NCBI GenBank assembly: GCA_947628165.1 | Contig: CANQYV010000015.1 | Coordinates: 1-34,194 of the forward strand | Direction of reading: 5' to 3' | Source: an uncultured Clostridia bacterium | Lineage (GTDB): Bacteria; Bacillota; Clostridia; Oscillospirales; CAG-272 | DNA length: 34,194 nucleotides | Shown: in pieces, positions 16,229-25,056 of the stretch | How positions within the stretch are numbered: position 1 is the stretch's first letter | Layout of the letters: each line of letters starts with the position of its first letter | Made by a program: the position numbers and the translations under genes | The notes under the pieces: model-generated | Seen by the model: only the letters and a program-made list of their open reading frames with translations | Databases searched by the model: none | What the model was told of the DNA's origin: nothing

Positions 16229-18631
16229 ATGAAGTACGATTTTACGGTCGGCGACAAGAAATGGCAGGATCGCTGGGAGGCGGAGCACGCCTTTGAGGCG
16301 AAGGACGACCACACGCTCCCGAAATTCTACGGGCTCATAGAGTTCCCGTATCCGAGCGGAGCGGGGCTCCACGTCGGTCACATCAAGGCGTTCATAAGCA
16401 TGGAGGTCCTCTCGCGCAAGCGCCGCATGCAGGGCTACAACGTCTTGTTCCCGATAGGGTTCGACGCGTTCGGCCTCAACACCGAGAACTACGCCATAAA
16501 GACGAAGACGCATCCGCGCATAGTTACCGACCGGAATATAGCAAACTTCACGCGCCAGCTGAAGAGCGTGGGATATTCGTTTGACTGGTCGCGCGTCGTC
16601 GATACTACGGATGAGGACTACTACAAGTGGACGCAGTGGATATTCCTCAAGATGTTCGAGCACGGGCTCGTTTTCCGCGACAAGACGCTCGTCAACTACT
16701 GCCCGTCGTGCAAGGTCGTCCTCTCAAACGAGGACTCGCAGGGCGGCAAATGCGACATCTGCCATTCCGACGTCGTTCAGAAATCGAAGGAGGTCTGGTA
16801 TCTCCGCATAACGGAATACGCGGACAAGCTCCTCTCGGGTCTCGATCTCGTCGATTATCCGGCGAACATTAAGCAGCAGCAGATAAACTGGATAGGCAAG
16901 TCGACCGGCGCGTTCGTAAACTTCGAGCTTGACGGCATAGAGGAAAAGCTCAGGATATACACAACGCGGCCCGACACGCTCTTCGGCGTGACGTTCATGG
17001 TCATAGCGCCGGAGCACCCGATAATAGACAAATACGCCGACAAAATCGCCAATATGGACGAGGTGAAGGCGTACCGCGAGGCGTGCGCGAAAAAGACGGA
17101 ATTCGAGCGCACGCAGCTCCAGAAGGACAAGACGGGCGTAAAAATAGACGGGCTGACGGCGATAAATCCGCTTTCGGGCAAAAAGATTCCCGTCTACATA
17201 GCCGACTATGTCATGATGGGATACGGAACGGGCGCGATAATGGCAGTTCCGGCGCACGACGAGCGCGACTACGAATTCGCGAAGAAGTTCGGAATTGACA
17301 TAATCGAGGTCATAAAGGGGGGCGACATCTCAAAGGAGGCCTACACCGGCGACGGCGAGATGATAAACTCCGATTTCCTGAACGGCTACGACAACAAGAA
17401 GGACTCGATCGCCCGCGTGATCGAGGTTCTGACCGAGCGTGGCATTGGTGAGGGCGGCGTCACATACAAGATGAAGGACTGGGCGTTCAACCGCCAGCGC
17501 TACTGGGGCGAGCCGATACCGATAGTACACTGCCCGCACTGCGGCATGGTTCCCGTGCCGTATGACGAGCTGCCGCTGCGTCTGCCGGAGGTCGAGGATT
17601 TCGAGCCCGGAGAGGGCGGGGAGAGCCCGCTCGCAAAGGTGGAGTCTTTCGTGAACTGCAAGTGCCCGAAGTGCGGCGGCGACGCAAAGCGCGAGACCGA
17701 CACCATGCCTCAGTGGGCGGGCAGCTCGTGGTACTTCCTCCGCTACTGCGACCCGAAGAACGAGAGCGCTTTCGCGGGGATGGACGCACTCAAATACTGG
17801 ATGCCCGTCGACTGGTACAACGGCGGCATGGAGCACGTCACGCGCCACATGATATACTCGCGGTTCTGGTACCGCTTCCTCTATGACCTCGGCGAGGTGC
17901 CCTACATCGAGCCGTATATGAAGCGGTCGGCAGTCGGTCTCGTGCTCGGCTCAGACGGGCAGAAGATGTCAAAGTCGCTTGGCAACGTAGTTGACCCGCT
18001 CGACATAGTCAGCGCCTACGGCGCCGACACGCTGCGCACATACGTCTGCTTCATGGGCGATTACGGCGTGGCGTCCCCGTGGTCGGATACGGGCGTCAAA
18101 GGCGCAAAGCGCTTCCTCGACCGCGTCGCGGGGCTCACGGAGCTCGTGCATGGCAAAGGCGTGACGCCCGCGCTCGAGAGCTCGTTCCACAAGACGATAA
18201 AGAAGGTCTCGGCGGACATCGAGGAGCTGAAGTTCAACACCGCGATAGCGGCGCTGATGACCCTGCTCAACGAGATTTACGACAACGGCTCGCTGACGCG
18301 CGACGAGCTTCTGACGTTCGTGAAGCTGCTCTGCCCGTTCGCGCCCCATATCTCGGAGGAGATAGCGGAGACGCTCGGCGAAAAGAGCCTGCTCTCGCTC
18401 GCCGCATGGCCCGAGCACGACGAGGCAAAGACGGTCGACGCGACGGTGGAGCTCGCGCTCCAGGTCAACGGCAAGCTGAGAGGCACGCTGACGGTCGACA
18501 AGAACGCCTCGAAGGAGGACGTCCTCTCGCTCGCAAAGGCGGACGCGCGCGTTCTCTCGCAGACGGAGGGGAAGACCATAGTCAAGGAGATCTACGTCCC
18601 CGGAAGGATAGTCAATATCGTCGTAAAATGA
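16229..18631 (+). CDS. leuS: leucyl-tRNA synthetase
   Basis: LeuS charges tRNA-Leu with leucine. The 800-residue class I synthetase has the HIGH motif as HVGH at residues 48-51 and KMSKS at 579-583 in GQKMSKSLGN. The inserted editing domain is present (TTRPDTLFGVTFM and AVPAHDERDYEFA), so mischarged products should be proofread. Two Cys clusters (CPSCK with CDICH; CPHCG with CPKCGG) suggest zinc-bound insertions, as in other bacterial LeuS proteins. The C-terminal tRNA-binding domain ends in EIYVPGRIVNIVVK. AAGGAAG lies about 13 bases before ATG 16229. There is no leader long enough for a T-box between the preceding gene and leuS. A strong hairpin follows the stop. Confidence 0.97.
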   Translation: MKYDFTVGDKKWQDRWEAEHAFEAKDDHTLPKFYGLIEFPYPSGAGLHVGHIKAFISMEVLSRKRRMQGYNVLFPIGFDAFGLNTENYAIKTKTHPRIVTDRNIANFTRQLKSVGYSFDWSRVVDTTDEDYYKWTQWIFLKMFEHGLVFRDKTLVNYCPSCKVVLSNEDSQGGKCDICHSDVVQKSKEVWYLRITEYADKLLSGLDLVDYPANIKQQQINWIGKSTGAFVNFELDGIEEKLRIYTTRPDTLFGVTFMVIAPEHPIIDKYADKIANMDEVKAYREACAKKTEFERTQLQKDKTGVKIDGLTAINPLSGKKIPVYIADYVMMGYGTGAIMAVPAHDERDYEFAKKFGIDIIEVIKGGDISKEAYTGDGEMINSDFLNGYDNKKDSIARVIEVLTERGIGEGGVTYKMKDWAFNRQRYWGEPIPIVHCPHCGMVPVPYDELPLRLPEVEDFEPGEGGESPLAKVESFVNCKCPKCGGDAKRETDTMPQWAGSSWYFLRYCDPKNESAFAGMDALKYWMPVDWYNGGMEHVTRHMIYSRFWYRFLYDLGEVPYIEPYMKRSAVGLVLGSDGQKMSKSLGNVVDPLDIVSAYGADTLRTYVCFMGDYGVASPWSDTGVKGAKRFLDRVAGLTELVHGKGVTPALESSFHKTIKKVSADIEELKFNTAIAALMTLLNEIYDNGSLTRDELLTFVKLLCPFAPHISEEIAETLGEKSLLSLAAWPEHDEAKTVDATVELALQVNGKLRGTLTVDKNASKEDVLSLAKADARVLSQTEGKTIVKEIYVPGRIVNIVVK

Positions 18632-18658
18632 CGACGAAAAAAGCAATCGGCATGAAAA

Positions 18659-18685
18659 GTCGGGAGGGCGAAACGCTCTCCCGAC
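18659..18685 (+). terminator. hairpin after leuS, probable terminator
   Basis: A 12-pair stem (GTCGGGAG with GCG inside, one G-U pair) closes on a 3-base AAA loop; arms are 18659-18670 and 18674-18685. The following bases are only mildly T-rich (AGCGTTATTG), so it is not a textbook intrinsic terminator. It lies 27 bases after the leuS stop and before the glg promoter, where transcription would be expected to end. Confidence 0.6.
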
Positions 18686-18727
18686 AGCGTTATTGTGAAA
18701 AAAACGAAAAAATAAAAAGGTCGTGAC

Positions 18728-18839
18728 GGCAAAACGCGAAAAAATGGTTAAAATACGCTTTTTGTTTGGGTAAAATGCGAAAAAACTATTGAATTTTGCG
18801 CCGCGGCATTGTATAATAAGTGTAAAGGTAAAATACGCT
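18728..18839 (+). repeat. four degenerate copies of an A-rich motif around the glg promoter
   Basis: Copies are GGCAAAACGCG (18728), GGTTAAAATACGC (18746), GGGTAAAATGCG (18768) and GGTAAAATACGC (18827). The AAAA cores begin about 19, 22 and 58 bases apart. Three lie upstream of the -35 and one just after the predicted transcription start. This pattern would suit an operator for a regulator of glycogen synthesis, but no regulator is identified here and the motif is simple enough for chance to contribute. Confidence 0.4.
18789..18817 (+). promoter_or_regulatory. sigma-A promoter of the glycogen gene cluster
   Basis: TTGAAT (18789-18794), 17-base spacer, TATAAT (18812-18817). The predicted transcript starts near 18824, leaving a leader of about 68 bases before glgB. 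The 260-base gap it sits in (18632-18891) is A-rich and holds no gene I can see; besides this promoter it contains the leuS hairpin and the repeated motif. Confidence 0.8.
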
Positions 18840-18891
18840 CACTGTAAGTGCGGGCGGCCTTAAACACGCATCACCGAAGGAGAGGACTCTA

Positions 18892-20841
18892 ATGGCTGAA
18901 AAAAAGAAAAAGACAAAAAAACAGGACGCCGAGCGCGCCCCGGAGGCTTTGGACGAGCTCTCCTCTCACATATATTATTTTCATCAGGGGACCGATTACC
19001 GCGCTTATGAATTCTTAGGTGTTCACCGCGAGCCCGGCGGATACGTTTTCCGCACATGGGCGCCGAGGGCGGATGAGATATACGTCGTCGGCGACTGGAA
19101 CGGCTGGGAACGCATCGACCCTATGAAAAAAATAAGCGACGGTGGCGTATGGGAAGCGCATGTAAAGTGCGACGGCGAGATAGCGGAAGAGAATTATAAA
19201 TACCTCGTCGTAGGCGGCGGCAGGGAAGCGTACAAGAGCGACCCTTATGCGGTCTATGACGAAACGCTCGTTCACACCGCGTCAAAGGTATATCCGCTTC
19301 CTTCGTTCAAATGGAACGACGGCGCGTGGATGTCGGAGCGCATGCACAACGTATGGCACGACGGGAGATTTTACTCGTCGCCGATGAACGTATATGAAAT
19401 GCATCTCGGCTCATGGCGGACGAAAAACGGCGAGACGACATACGGAAACGAAAACGCGTATCTCAACTACCGCGAGATCGCAGACCAGCTCGTGCCCTAT
19501 ATCTGCGAGATGGGATACACGCACGTCGAGCTTCTGCCCGTGGCGGAGCATCCTTACGACGGCTCCTGGGGATATCAGATATGCGGATATTTCGCGCCGT
19601 CGTCCCGCTTCGGACGTCCCGAGGACTTCATGTATTTCGTGGACAAGCTCCACGCCTCCGGAATAGGCGTCATTATGGACTGGGTACCGGCGCACTTCCC
19701 GAAGGACGAGCACGGACTTTACGAATTTGACGGGCACCCCACATACGAATATCAGGGGAAAGACAGAATGGAGCACAAGGCGTGGGGCACGCGCTGCTTC
19801 GACCTCGGACGTAACGAGGTCCAGTGCTTCCTGATTTCAAACGCGCTTTACTGGCTCCGCCACTACCACATAGACGGACTGCGCGTCGACGCCGTCGCGT
19901 CGATGCTGTATCTCGACTACGACAGGCGGCCCGGCGAGTGGACGCCGAACGTGTACGGCGAGAACAAGTCGCTTGAGGCGATAGCGTTTTTGCGCAAGCT
20001 GAACGACACGATACACGCCGAATTTTCGGACGTTATGATGATAGCGGAGGAGTCGACCGCCTGGTACGGCGTCACGAAGTCGCCCGCTGTCGGCGGACTC
20101 GGCTTCAATTTCAAGTGGAACATGGGCTGGGCGAACGATATGTTCGACTATATTCAGTGCGACCCTGCGTTCCGCGGAGGCTGTCACGGCAAGCTGACGT
20201 TCCCGATGATGTACGCTTACTCGGAGAATTACATCCTCCCTGTGTCGCATGACGAGGTCGTCCACGGAAAAAAGTCGCTGATAGACAAGATGTTCGGACC
20301 GTATGAGGACAAGTTCGCCGAGATGCGCGCGTTCCTCGTATACATGATGACGCTGCCGGGCAAAAAGCTCATGTTCATGGGGCAGGAATACGGCCAGTTC
20401 CGCGAATGGGACTATCAGAATCAGCTTGAATGGTTCATGCTCGACTATGAGAAGCACAGAAAGCTCTGCGACTTCACGGCGGCGATAAATCACCTTTACC
20501 TTGCAACCCCGGCGCTTTGGGAAATAGACGACGGCTGGGACGGCTTTGAATGGATAAAGGTCGACGACGACGCGCACAACGTCCTTGCATACAAGCGGCG
20601 CGATACGCACGGCGGCGAGGTCTTCGTGCTCATCAATTTCTCCGGCGCGGAATGGAAGGATTACGAGCTTCCGCTGCCGTATTCTGGCACATACCGCGTG
20701 CTGCTCAATACTGAGTGGCAGCGCTTCGGCGGAGGTCTCCGCGCGGAGACGCTCTCGGCGAGCCGCAGCCGTCAGACGCGCGAGGTGAGGGCAAAGCTCG
20801 ATATCCCGCCGTTCTCCGGCATCATATTCGAGAAGAAATGA
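18892..20841 (+). CDS. glgB: 1,4-alpha-glucan branching enzyme
   Basis: GlgB cuts alpha-1,4 chains and re-attaches them by alpha-1,6 links, creating glycogen branches. The 649-residue cytoplasmic protein has a Lys-rich start, an N-terminal CBM48-type beta domain (GVHREPGGYVFRTWAPRA, VGDWNGW), then a GH13 barrel. Catalytic residues are the nucleophile Asp333 (GLRVDAVASML), acid/base Glu386 (MIAEESTAW) and Asp454 (VSHDEVVHG). DWVPAHF is the first GH13 region. A C-terminal beta domain ends the protein. ATG 18892 follows AAGGAGAGG. The first gene after the glg promoter. Family length without the extra N1 domain is 630-660, so it is complete. Confidence 0.97.
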   Translation: MAEKKKKTKKQDAERAPEALDELSSHIYYFHQGTDYRAYEFLGVHREPGGYVFRTWAPRADEIYVVGDWNGWERIDPMKKISDGGVWEAHVKCDGEIAEENYKYLVVGGGREAYKSDPYAVYDETLVHTASKVYPLPSFKWNDGAWMSERMHNVWHDGRFYSSPMNVYEMHLGSWRTKNGETTYGNENAYLNYREIADQLVPYICEMGYTHVELLPVAEHPYDGSWGYQICGYFAPSSRFGRPEDFMYFVDKLHASGIGVIMDWVPAHFPKDEHGLYEFDGHPTYEYQGKDRMEHKAWGTRCFDLGRNEVQCFLISNALYWLRHYHIDGLRVDAVASMLYLDYDRRPGEWTPNVYGENKSLEAIAFLRKLNDTIHAEFSDVMMIAEESTAWYGVTKSPAVGGLGFNFKWNMGWANDMFDYIQCDPAFRGGCHGKLTFPMMYAYSENYILPVSHDEVVHGKKSLIDKMFGPYEDKFAEMRAFLVYMMTLPGKKLMFMGQEYGQFREWDYQNQLEWFMLDYEKHRKLCDFTAAINHLYLATPALWEIDDGWDGFEWIKVDDDAHNVLAYKRRDTHGGEVFVLINFSGAEWKDYELPLPYSGTYRVLLNTEWQRFGGGLRAETLSASRSRQTREVRAKLDIPPFSGIIFEKK

Positions 20842-20920
20842 TAATATCAATATAGGGATACGGTTTTGCGGCGGGGCGCGCAGTACGGGACCTAAGCGGT
20901 TTTTGCATTGCCGTTGTCTT

Positions 20921-20947
20921 TTGAACGGACAAACCCAAGTCTATAGA
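20921..20947 (+). promoter_or_regulatory. weak promoter candidate before glgC
   Basis: TTGAAC (20921-20926) and TATAGA (20942-20947) with a short 15-base spacer. The match is weak. The 173-base gap between glgB and glgC (20842-21014) otherwise holds one GC-rich hairpin and the glgC ribosome site AGGAGG at 21005-21010. I see no small gene in it. Confidence 0.25.
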
Positions 20948-20954
20948 ACATTTT

Positions 20955-20975
20955 GCCCGGCGGCAAGCCGCGGGC
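20955..20975 (+). other. GC-rich hairpin in the glgB-glgC gap
   Basis: Arms GCCCG and CGGGC continue, after one bulged G, into CGG and CCG around a CAAG loop, about 8 pairs. No T-run follows, so it is unlikely to end transcription fully. It could protect the glgB transcript 3' end or partly attenuate. Confidence 0.45.
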
Positions 20976-21014
20976 GTTTATAAACATTGCTCAAAATAAG
21001 AGGCAGGAGGAAGT

Positions 21015-22208
21015 ATGTATAAGAAAAAAGAGTGCGTTGCGATGCTGCTCGCGGGCGGCCAGGGCAGCAGACTTTACAGCCTGACGGAGACGACGGCAAA
21101 GCCTGCCGTCGAGTTCGGCGGAAAGTACAGGATAATAGACTTTCCCATGTCGAACTGCGTCAACTCCGGCATCGACACAGTCGGCGTCCTGACGCAGTAT
21201 CAGCCGCTCGTCCTCAACGAATATATTGGCAACGGTCAGCCGTGGGACCTTGACCGCAACACCGGCGGCGTCATGGTGCTGCCGCCGTATCAGGGCAAGA
21301 CGTCCTCTGACTGGTACCGCGGCACGGCGAACGCGATATATCAGAACCTCGCGTTCATCGAAAGGTATGACCCCGACTACGTTCTCATTCTCTCAGGCGA
21401 CCACATCTATAAGATGGACTATTCCGAGATGCTCGCCGAGCACAAGAAGAACGGGGCGGACGCGACGATCGCGGTGCTCGAGGTCCCGCTCGAGGAGGCG
21501 TCCCGCTTCGGCATCATGAATACCGACGAGGAGGGGCGCATCTACGAGTTTGAGGAAAAGCCGAAGCACCCAAAGAGCACGAAGGCCTCGATGGGGATAT
21601 ACATATTCAACAGAAAGACGCTTGCGGATTATCTCCGCCGCGACGAGCTGAACCCGAATTCGTCGAACGACTTCGGCAAGGATATCATCCCCGCGATGCT
21701 CGCGGACGGGCTCAGAATGTATACGTTCCCGTTCCGCGGCTACTGGAAGGACGTCGGCACGCTTTCGTCTCTGTGGGAGGCGAATATGGACCTCTTGGGC
21801 TCGGAGCCTAAGTTCGTGCTCCATGACCGCGACTGGCGCATATATTCGAGGAACAACGCGGAGCCGCCGCACTTCGTCGGCGAGAACGCGGAGATAAGCA
21901 ACTCCATCGTCACCGAGGGCTGCAAGATCTGGGGCGTCGTTGAAAACAGCGTCCTTTCCGACGGCGTCGTAATCGAGGAGGGCGCATACGTCTGCGACTC
22001 CGTCATAATGAGCGGCGTCCGCGTCGGGCGCGGCTCGCAGGTCAATTACAGCATCGTCGGCAGCGGCACCGAGATAGGCGCCGAAAGCTCTGTCGGCAGA
22101 CCGAAGAGCGCCGCCGAGGGCATCACGCTCGTTGCTCCCGGGCTTACGCTCGCGTCGGGCACCGTCGTTCCCGACGGGACGATGCTCAACGCGTCGGGCA
22201 CGAAGTGA
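21015..22208 (+). CDS. glgC: glucose-1-phosphate adenylyltransferase, catalytic subunit GlgC
   Basis: GlgC makes ADP-glucose from glucose-1-phosphate and ATP, the committed step of glycogen synthesis. The 397-residue protein has the nucleotidyltransferase motif [10 protein letters not shown] at residues 11-20, then [33 protein letters not shown], and [10 protein letters not shown]. The C-terminus has a left-handed beta-helix pattern with hexapeptide repeats ([30 protein letters not shown]). It keeps the active-site sequences lost in its neighbour GlgD, so it is the active partner. ATG 21015 has a perfect AGGAGG four bases upstream. glgD follows after 38 bases. Confidence 0.97.
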   Translation: MYKKKECVAMLLAGGQGSRLYSLTETTAKPAVEFGGKYRIIDFPMSNCVNSGIDTVGVLTQYQPLVLNEYIGNGQPWDLDRNTGGVMVLPPYQGKTSSDWYRGTANAIYQNLAFIERYDPDYVLILSGDHIYKMDYSEMLAEHKKNGADATIAVLEVPLEEASRFGIMNTDEEGRIYEFEEKPKHPKSTKASMGIYIFNRKTLADYLRRDELNPNSSNDFGKDIIPAMLADGLRMYTFPFRGYWKDVGTLSSLWEANMDLLGSEPKFVLHDRDWRIYSRNNAEPPHFVGENAEISNSIVTEGCKIWGVVENSVLSDGVVIEEGAYVCDSVIMSGVRVGRGSQVNYSIVGSGTEIGAESSVGRPKSAAEGITLVAPGLTLASGTVVPDGTMLNASGTK

Positions 22209-22246
22209 GACGCGGGATTTGAGCCGCAAAGAAAGGAAATTGCGAA

Positions 22247-23380
22247 ATGTCAGCAGCAGGAATAATTTTCTCGAACATACATGACGCCAATATCGCGGAT
22301 CTGACGCGTATGCGCACGCTCGCCTCAGTCCCGTTCGGATGCAGGTACAGGCTGATAGACTTCACGCTTTCAAACATGGTCAACTCTGGCATAACGAACG
22401 TGAACGTCATCACCCACTACAACTACCACTCGCTGATGGACCACCTCGGCAGCGGCAAGGACTGGGATCTCGCGCGCACGCGCGGAGGCATAAAGCTTTT
22501 GCCTCCGTTCGTTTCCGCGTTTGCGAACAACAGAAACGCGCTCTACGAGACGCGCCTTGAGGCGCTCAAGAGCATAAACGACGCCGTGACGCATATCCAG
22601 GACGACTACGTTGTCATGTCGGACTGCGACGTCATATGCAATATCGACTTGAACGATATCATAAACGACCATATCGAGCACGGCGCGGACATGACGATAG
22701 CGGTCAAGCACGTCAATCTGACGCCCGAGCAGGCGAGAAACACGACGATGTTCACCTCGAACGAGAACGGTGAGATCACGGACATAATGTCGTATCCGAC
22801 CGATTTTTCGGGCGAGGCGGACGTATCGCTCAACATCCTCGTCATGAGCAGCAGCTATCTTAAGACGATAGTGCTTGACGCGATAGCGCACAACTACGTC
22901 AGCATGAACCGCGACGTTATAGGCCGCAACATAGGTCACGCGAACTTCCGCGTATACAGATACGACGGCTACTTCGCGGTCATCTCATCGATGGCGGAAT
23001 ATTTCGCCCATTCGATGGAGCTCATCCGCGACGCGGGCGTCAGGCGCGAGCTCTTCGAGACGAAGAACCGCCCGATCTACACGAAGGTCCGCAATTCCGC
23101 GCCCGCGAAATACGCGGACGGCGCAAAGGTGAAAAATTCCCTTATCGCCGACGGATGCGTGATAGAAGGGCAGGTCGAGAACAGCATACTCTTCCGCGGC
23201 GTCAAGATAGGGAAGAAGACCGTCGTCAAAAACTCGATACTCTTCCAGGACACTTTCACGGGAGACTCCGTCTCGCTCAACTGCGTCCTGACGGATAAGG
23301 ACGTCGTCATTCGCGACGGCGTGACGCTTTCGGGCGCCACCTCGATGCCGATATATGTCGCAAAGGGCAAGATGATCTGA
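22247..23380 (+). CDS. glgD: GlgD, non-catalytic or regulatory ADP-glucose pyrophosphorylase subunit
   Basis: GlgD is the partner of GlgC in Firmicutes; the pair forms a heterotetramer more active than GlgC alone. The 377-residue protein aligns with GlgC across the fold (FGCRYRLIDFTLSNMVNSGI, MSDCDVICNIDL) but lacks the GGxGxRL catalytic loop, which is replaced by NIHDANIADLTRMRTL. This is the typical sign of GlgD. The C-terminal beta-helix repeats are present (VKNSLIADGCVIEGQVENSIL). ATG 22247 has AAGAAAGGAAA before it. It is directly downstream of glgC, and a long imperfect hairpin follows it. Confidence 0.95.
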   Translation: MSAAGIIFSNIHDANIADLTRMRTLASVPFGCRYRLIDFTLSNMVNSGITNVNVITHYNYHSLMDHLGSGKDWDLARTRGGIKLLPPFVSAFANNRNALYETRLEALKSINDAVTHIQDDYVVMSDCDVICNIDLNDIINDHIEHGADMTIAVKHVNLTPEQARNTTMFTSNENGEITDIMSYPTDFSGEADVSLNILVMSSSYLKTIVLDAIAHNYVSMNRDVIGRNIGHANFRVYRYDGYFAVISSMAEYFAHSMELIRDAGVRRELFETKNRPIYTKVRNSAPAKYADGAKVKNSLIADGCVIEGQVENSILFRGVKIGKKTVVKNSILFQDTFTGDSVSLNCVLTDKDVVIRDGVTLSGATSMPIYVAKGKMI

Positions 23381-23390
23381 CAAAAGAAGC

Positions 23391-23440
23391 GAAGCGGCAG
23401 CCGAGGCGCCCGAAACGTGCGCCTGTATGGGTGCCGCTTC
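23391..23440 (+). other. long two-part hairpin after glgD
   Basis: Outer arms GAAGCGGCA (23391-23399) and TGCCGCTTC (23432-23440); inner arms AGGCGC (23404-23409) and GCGCCT (23419-23424). No T-run follows. It separates glgD from the glgA promoter and may slow polymerase or shield the upstream mRNA end. Confidence 0.5.
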
Positions 23441-23450
23441 CCGTCATAAT

Positions 23451-23466
23451 AACGGTACTAACCGTT
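23451..23466 (+). promoter_or_regulatory. inverted repeat upstream of the glgA promoter
   Basis: AACGGT-ACTA-ACCGTT, a perfect 6-base inverted repeat, 44 bases before the glgA -35. The position fits a regulator-binding site. A related half (ACGGTT) occurs at 23506. No protein is assigned to it. Confidence 0.35.
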
Positions 23467-23509
23467 GAAAATGCGCCGTATTTCTTCATTTTGTTACATG
23501 AATTTACGG

Positions 23510-23538
23510 TTGCATTCGATGCGGAATTGTGCTATACT
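23510..23538 (+). promoter_or_regulatory. sigma-A promoter of glgA
   Basis: TTGCAT (23510-23515), 17-base spacer, TATACT (23533-23538), with TG at -15/-14 (TGCTATACT). The predicted start is near 23545, giving a leader of about 56 bases. It should let glgA-glgP and the amylase gene be transcribed separately from glgBCD. Confidence 0.7.
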
Positions 23539-23600
23539 ATTCCTTTAGTAACGGACGTAAAAAAATATCCGGATACTCAAAAAATTAAGGAGGGACAGAC

Positions 23601-25025
23601 ATGAAAGTTTTATTCGCAGGTTCTGAAGCAGTTCCGTTCGCATCCACCGGCGGTCTCGGCGACGTTTTGGGTTCACTCCCGGCAGCGCTGAAGGCGGCGT
23701 ATCCCGAAAGCGATATCCGCGTTGTAATGCCGCTTTACGGTTCGGTCTCGCAGGAGTACAGAGACGGCATGACGCGCGTCTATGAGACGTATGTCAAGCT
23801 CGCATGGCGCGACCAGTACTGCGGGATATATCAGTATGATAAAGACGGCGTGACGTTTTATTTTATCGACAATGAGTATTACTTCAAGCGTCCGTCTCTT
23901 TACGGCAGCTATGACGACGGGGAGAGGTTTGCCTTCTTCGGCAAGGCGGTCCTCGACCTCATGGGCTGTCTTGATTATTTCCCGGATGTGCTCCACGCCA
24001 ACGACTGGCAGGCGGCTGCGTCGGTGCTCTATCTGCGGACGCTTTATTCCGGAGACGAGCGCTACCGCCGCGTGAAGGCTGTCTACACGATACACAATAT
24101 CGAGTATCAGGGCGTATTCGGCACGGAGATACTCGGGGACGTTTTCGGCCTTCCGTCAACGGTGCGCGGCATCGTGGAATACGACGGCGACATCAACCTT
24201 ACAAAGGGTGCCATCGTCTGTGCGAACGCGGTGACGACGGTATCGCCGAAGTATGCGGAGGAGCTTCAGGGCGAGTTCTATTCTCACGGGCTCTACCATG
24301 TGCTCCGCCTCTACCGTGACAAGCTCTCGGGCATTATAAACGGCATAGACACAAAGCTCTACGACCCGGAGACTGACCCCGTAATCGCGAAGAATTACAG
24401 CGCGCGCGCGTATTCCGGAAAGCGCGCCTGCAAGGAGCAGCTCCAGGCTGACCTCGGGCTTCCCGTTTCGGCAGACGTGCCGCTCGTCGCAATGATTTCC
24501 CGCCTCGCAAAGCATAAGGGTCTCGACCTCGTGCGCCGCGTTATCGAGGAATATCTTGCCGACAACGTGCAGTTCGTGCTTCTCGGCACGGGCGACTCGG
24601 AATATGAAAGCTACTTCTCGTACCTCGCGCGCCGCTATCCCGACAAGGTGCGCACGCTCCTTCAGTTCAACAAGGACCTGTCGCACAGGATATACGCGGG
24701 CGCTGACATATTCCTCATGCCGTCGCAGAGCGAGCCGTGCGGTCTCTCGCAGATGATAGCGTCCCGCTACGGGGCGGTGCCAGTAGTCCGCGAGACCGGA
24801 GGACTTTACGACACGATAAAGCCGTACAACGAGTACACGAACGAGGGCAACGGCTTCACATTCACGAATTATAATGCGCACGATATGCTTTACACGCTGC
24901 GTTACGCCACGAGCATTTACCGCGACAAGAAGCGCTGGGTCTCCCTCATGCGCCGCGCGATGAAGTGCGATTTCTCATGGGCGAAATCGGCAGAGGGCTA
25001 TATGGCGCTTTATGAGAGACTATAA
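23601..25025 (+). CDS. glgA: glycogen synthase (ADP-glucose), GT5 family
   Basis: GlgA transfers glucose from ADP-glucose to the growing alpha-1,4 chain. The 474-residue protein has the two-domain GT-B layout: N-terminal VLFAGSEAVPFASTGGLGDV, HANDWQAA, YTIHNIEYQG, GIDTKLYDPETD, then C-terminal MISRLAKHKGLDL, MPSQSEPCGL with catalytic-loop Glu378, and ETGGLYDTI. The first substrate motif is STGGL, with Ser15 where E. coli GlgA has Lys15 (KTGGL); the alignment needs no gap. The rest is intact, so I expect an active enzyme. ATG 23601 follows AAGGAGGGA. glgP follows after 31 bases. Confidence 0.95.
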   Translation: MKVLFAGSEAVPFASTGGLGDVLGSLPAALKAAYPESDIRVVMPLYGSVSQEYRDGMTRVYETYVKLAWRDQYCGIYQYDKDGVTFYFIDNEYYFKRPSLYGSYDDGERFAFFGKAVLDLMGCLDYFPDVLHANDWQAAASVLYLRTLYSGDERYRRVKAVYTIHNIEYQGVFGTEILGDVFGLPSTVRGIVEYDGDINLTKGAIVCANAVTTVSPKYAEELQGEFYSHGLYHVLRLYRDKLSGIINGIDTKLYDPETDPVIAKNYSARAYSGKRACKEQLQADLGLPVSADVPLVAMISRLAKHKGLDLVRRVIEEYLADNVQFVLLGTGDSEYESYFSYLARRYPDKVRTLLQFNKDLSHRIYAGADIFLMPSQSEPCGLSQMIASRYGAVPVVRETGGLYDTIKPYNEYTNEGNGFTFTNYNAHDMLYTLRYATSIYRDKKRWVSLMRRAMKCDFSWAKSAEGYMALYERL

Positions 25026-25056
25026 TTTATTCTAAAAAGGACAAAAAAGGATACCC

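Noticed and set aside
20842-21014. A riboswitch or small RNA gene between glgB and glgC
   Set aside because: I see a hairpin and a weak promoter, but no pattern matching a known riboswitch class or tRNA-like fold.
22247-23380. A second catalytic glgC
   Set aside because: The GGxGxRL loop is missing and the N-terminus matches GlgD, so it is the partner subunit.
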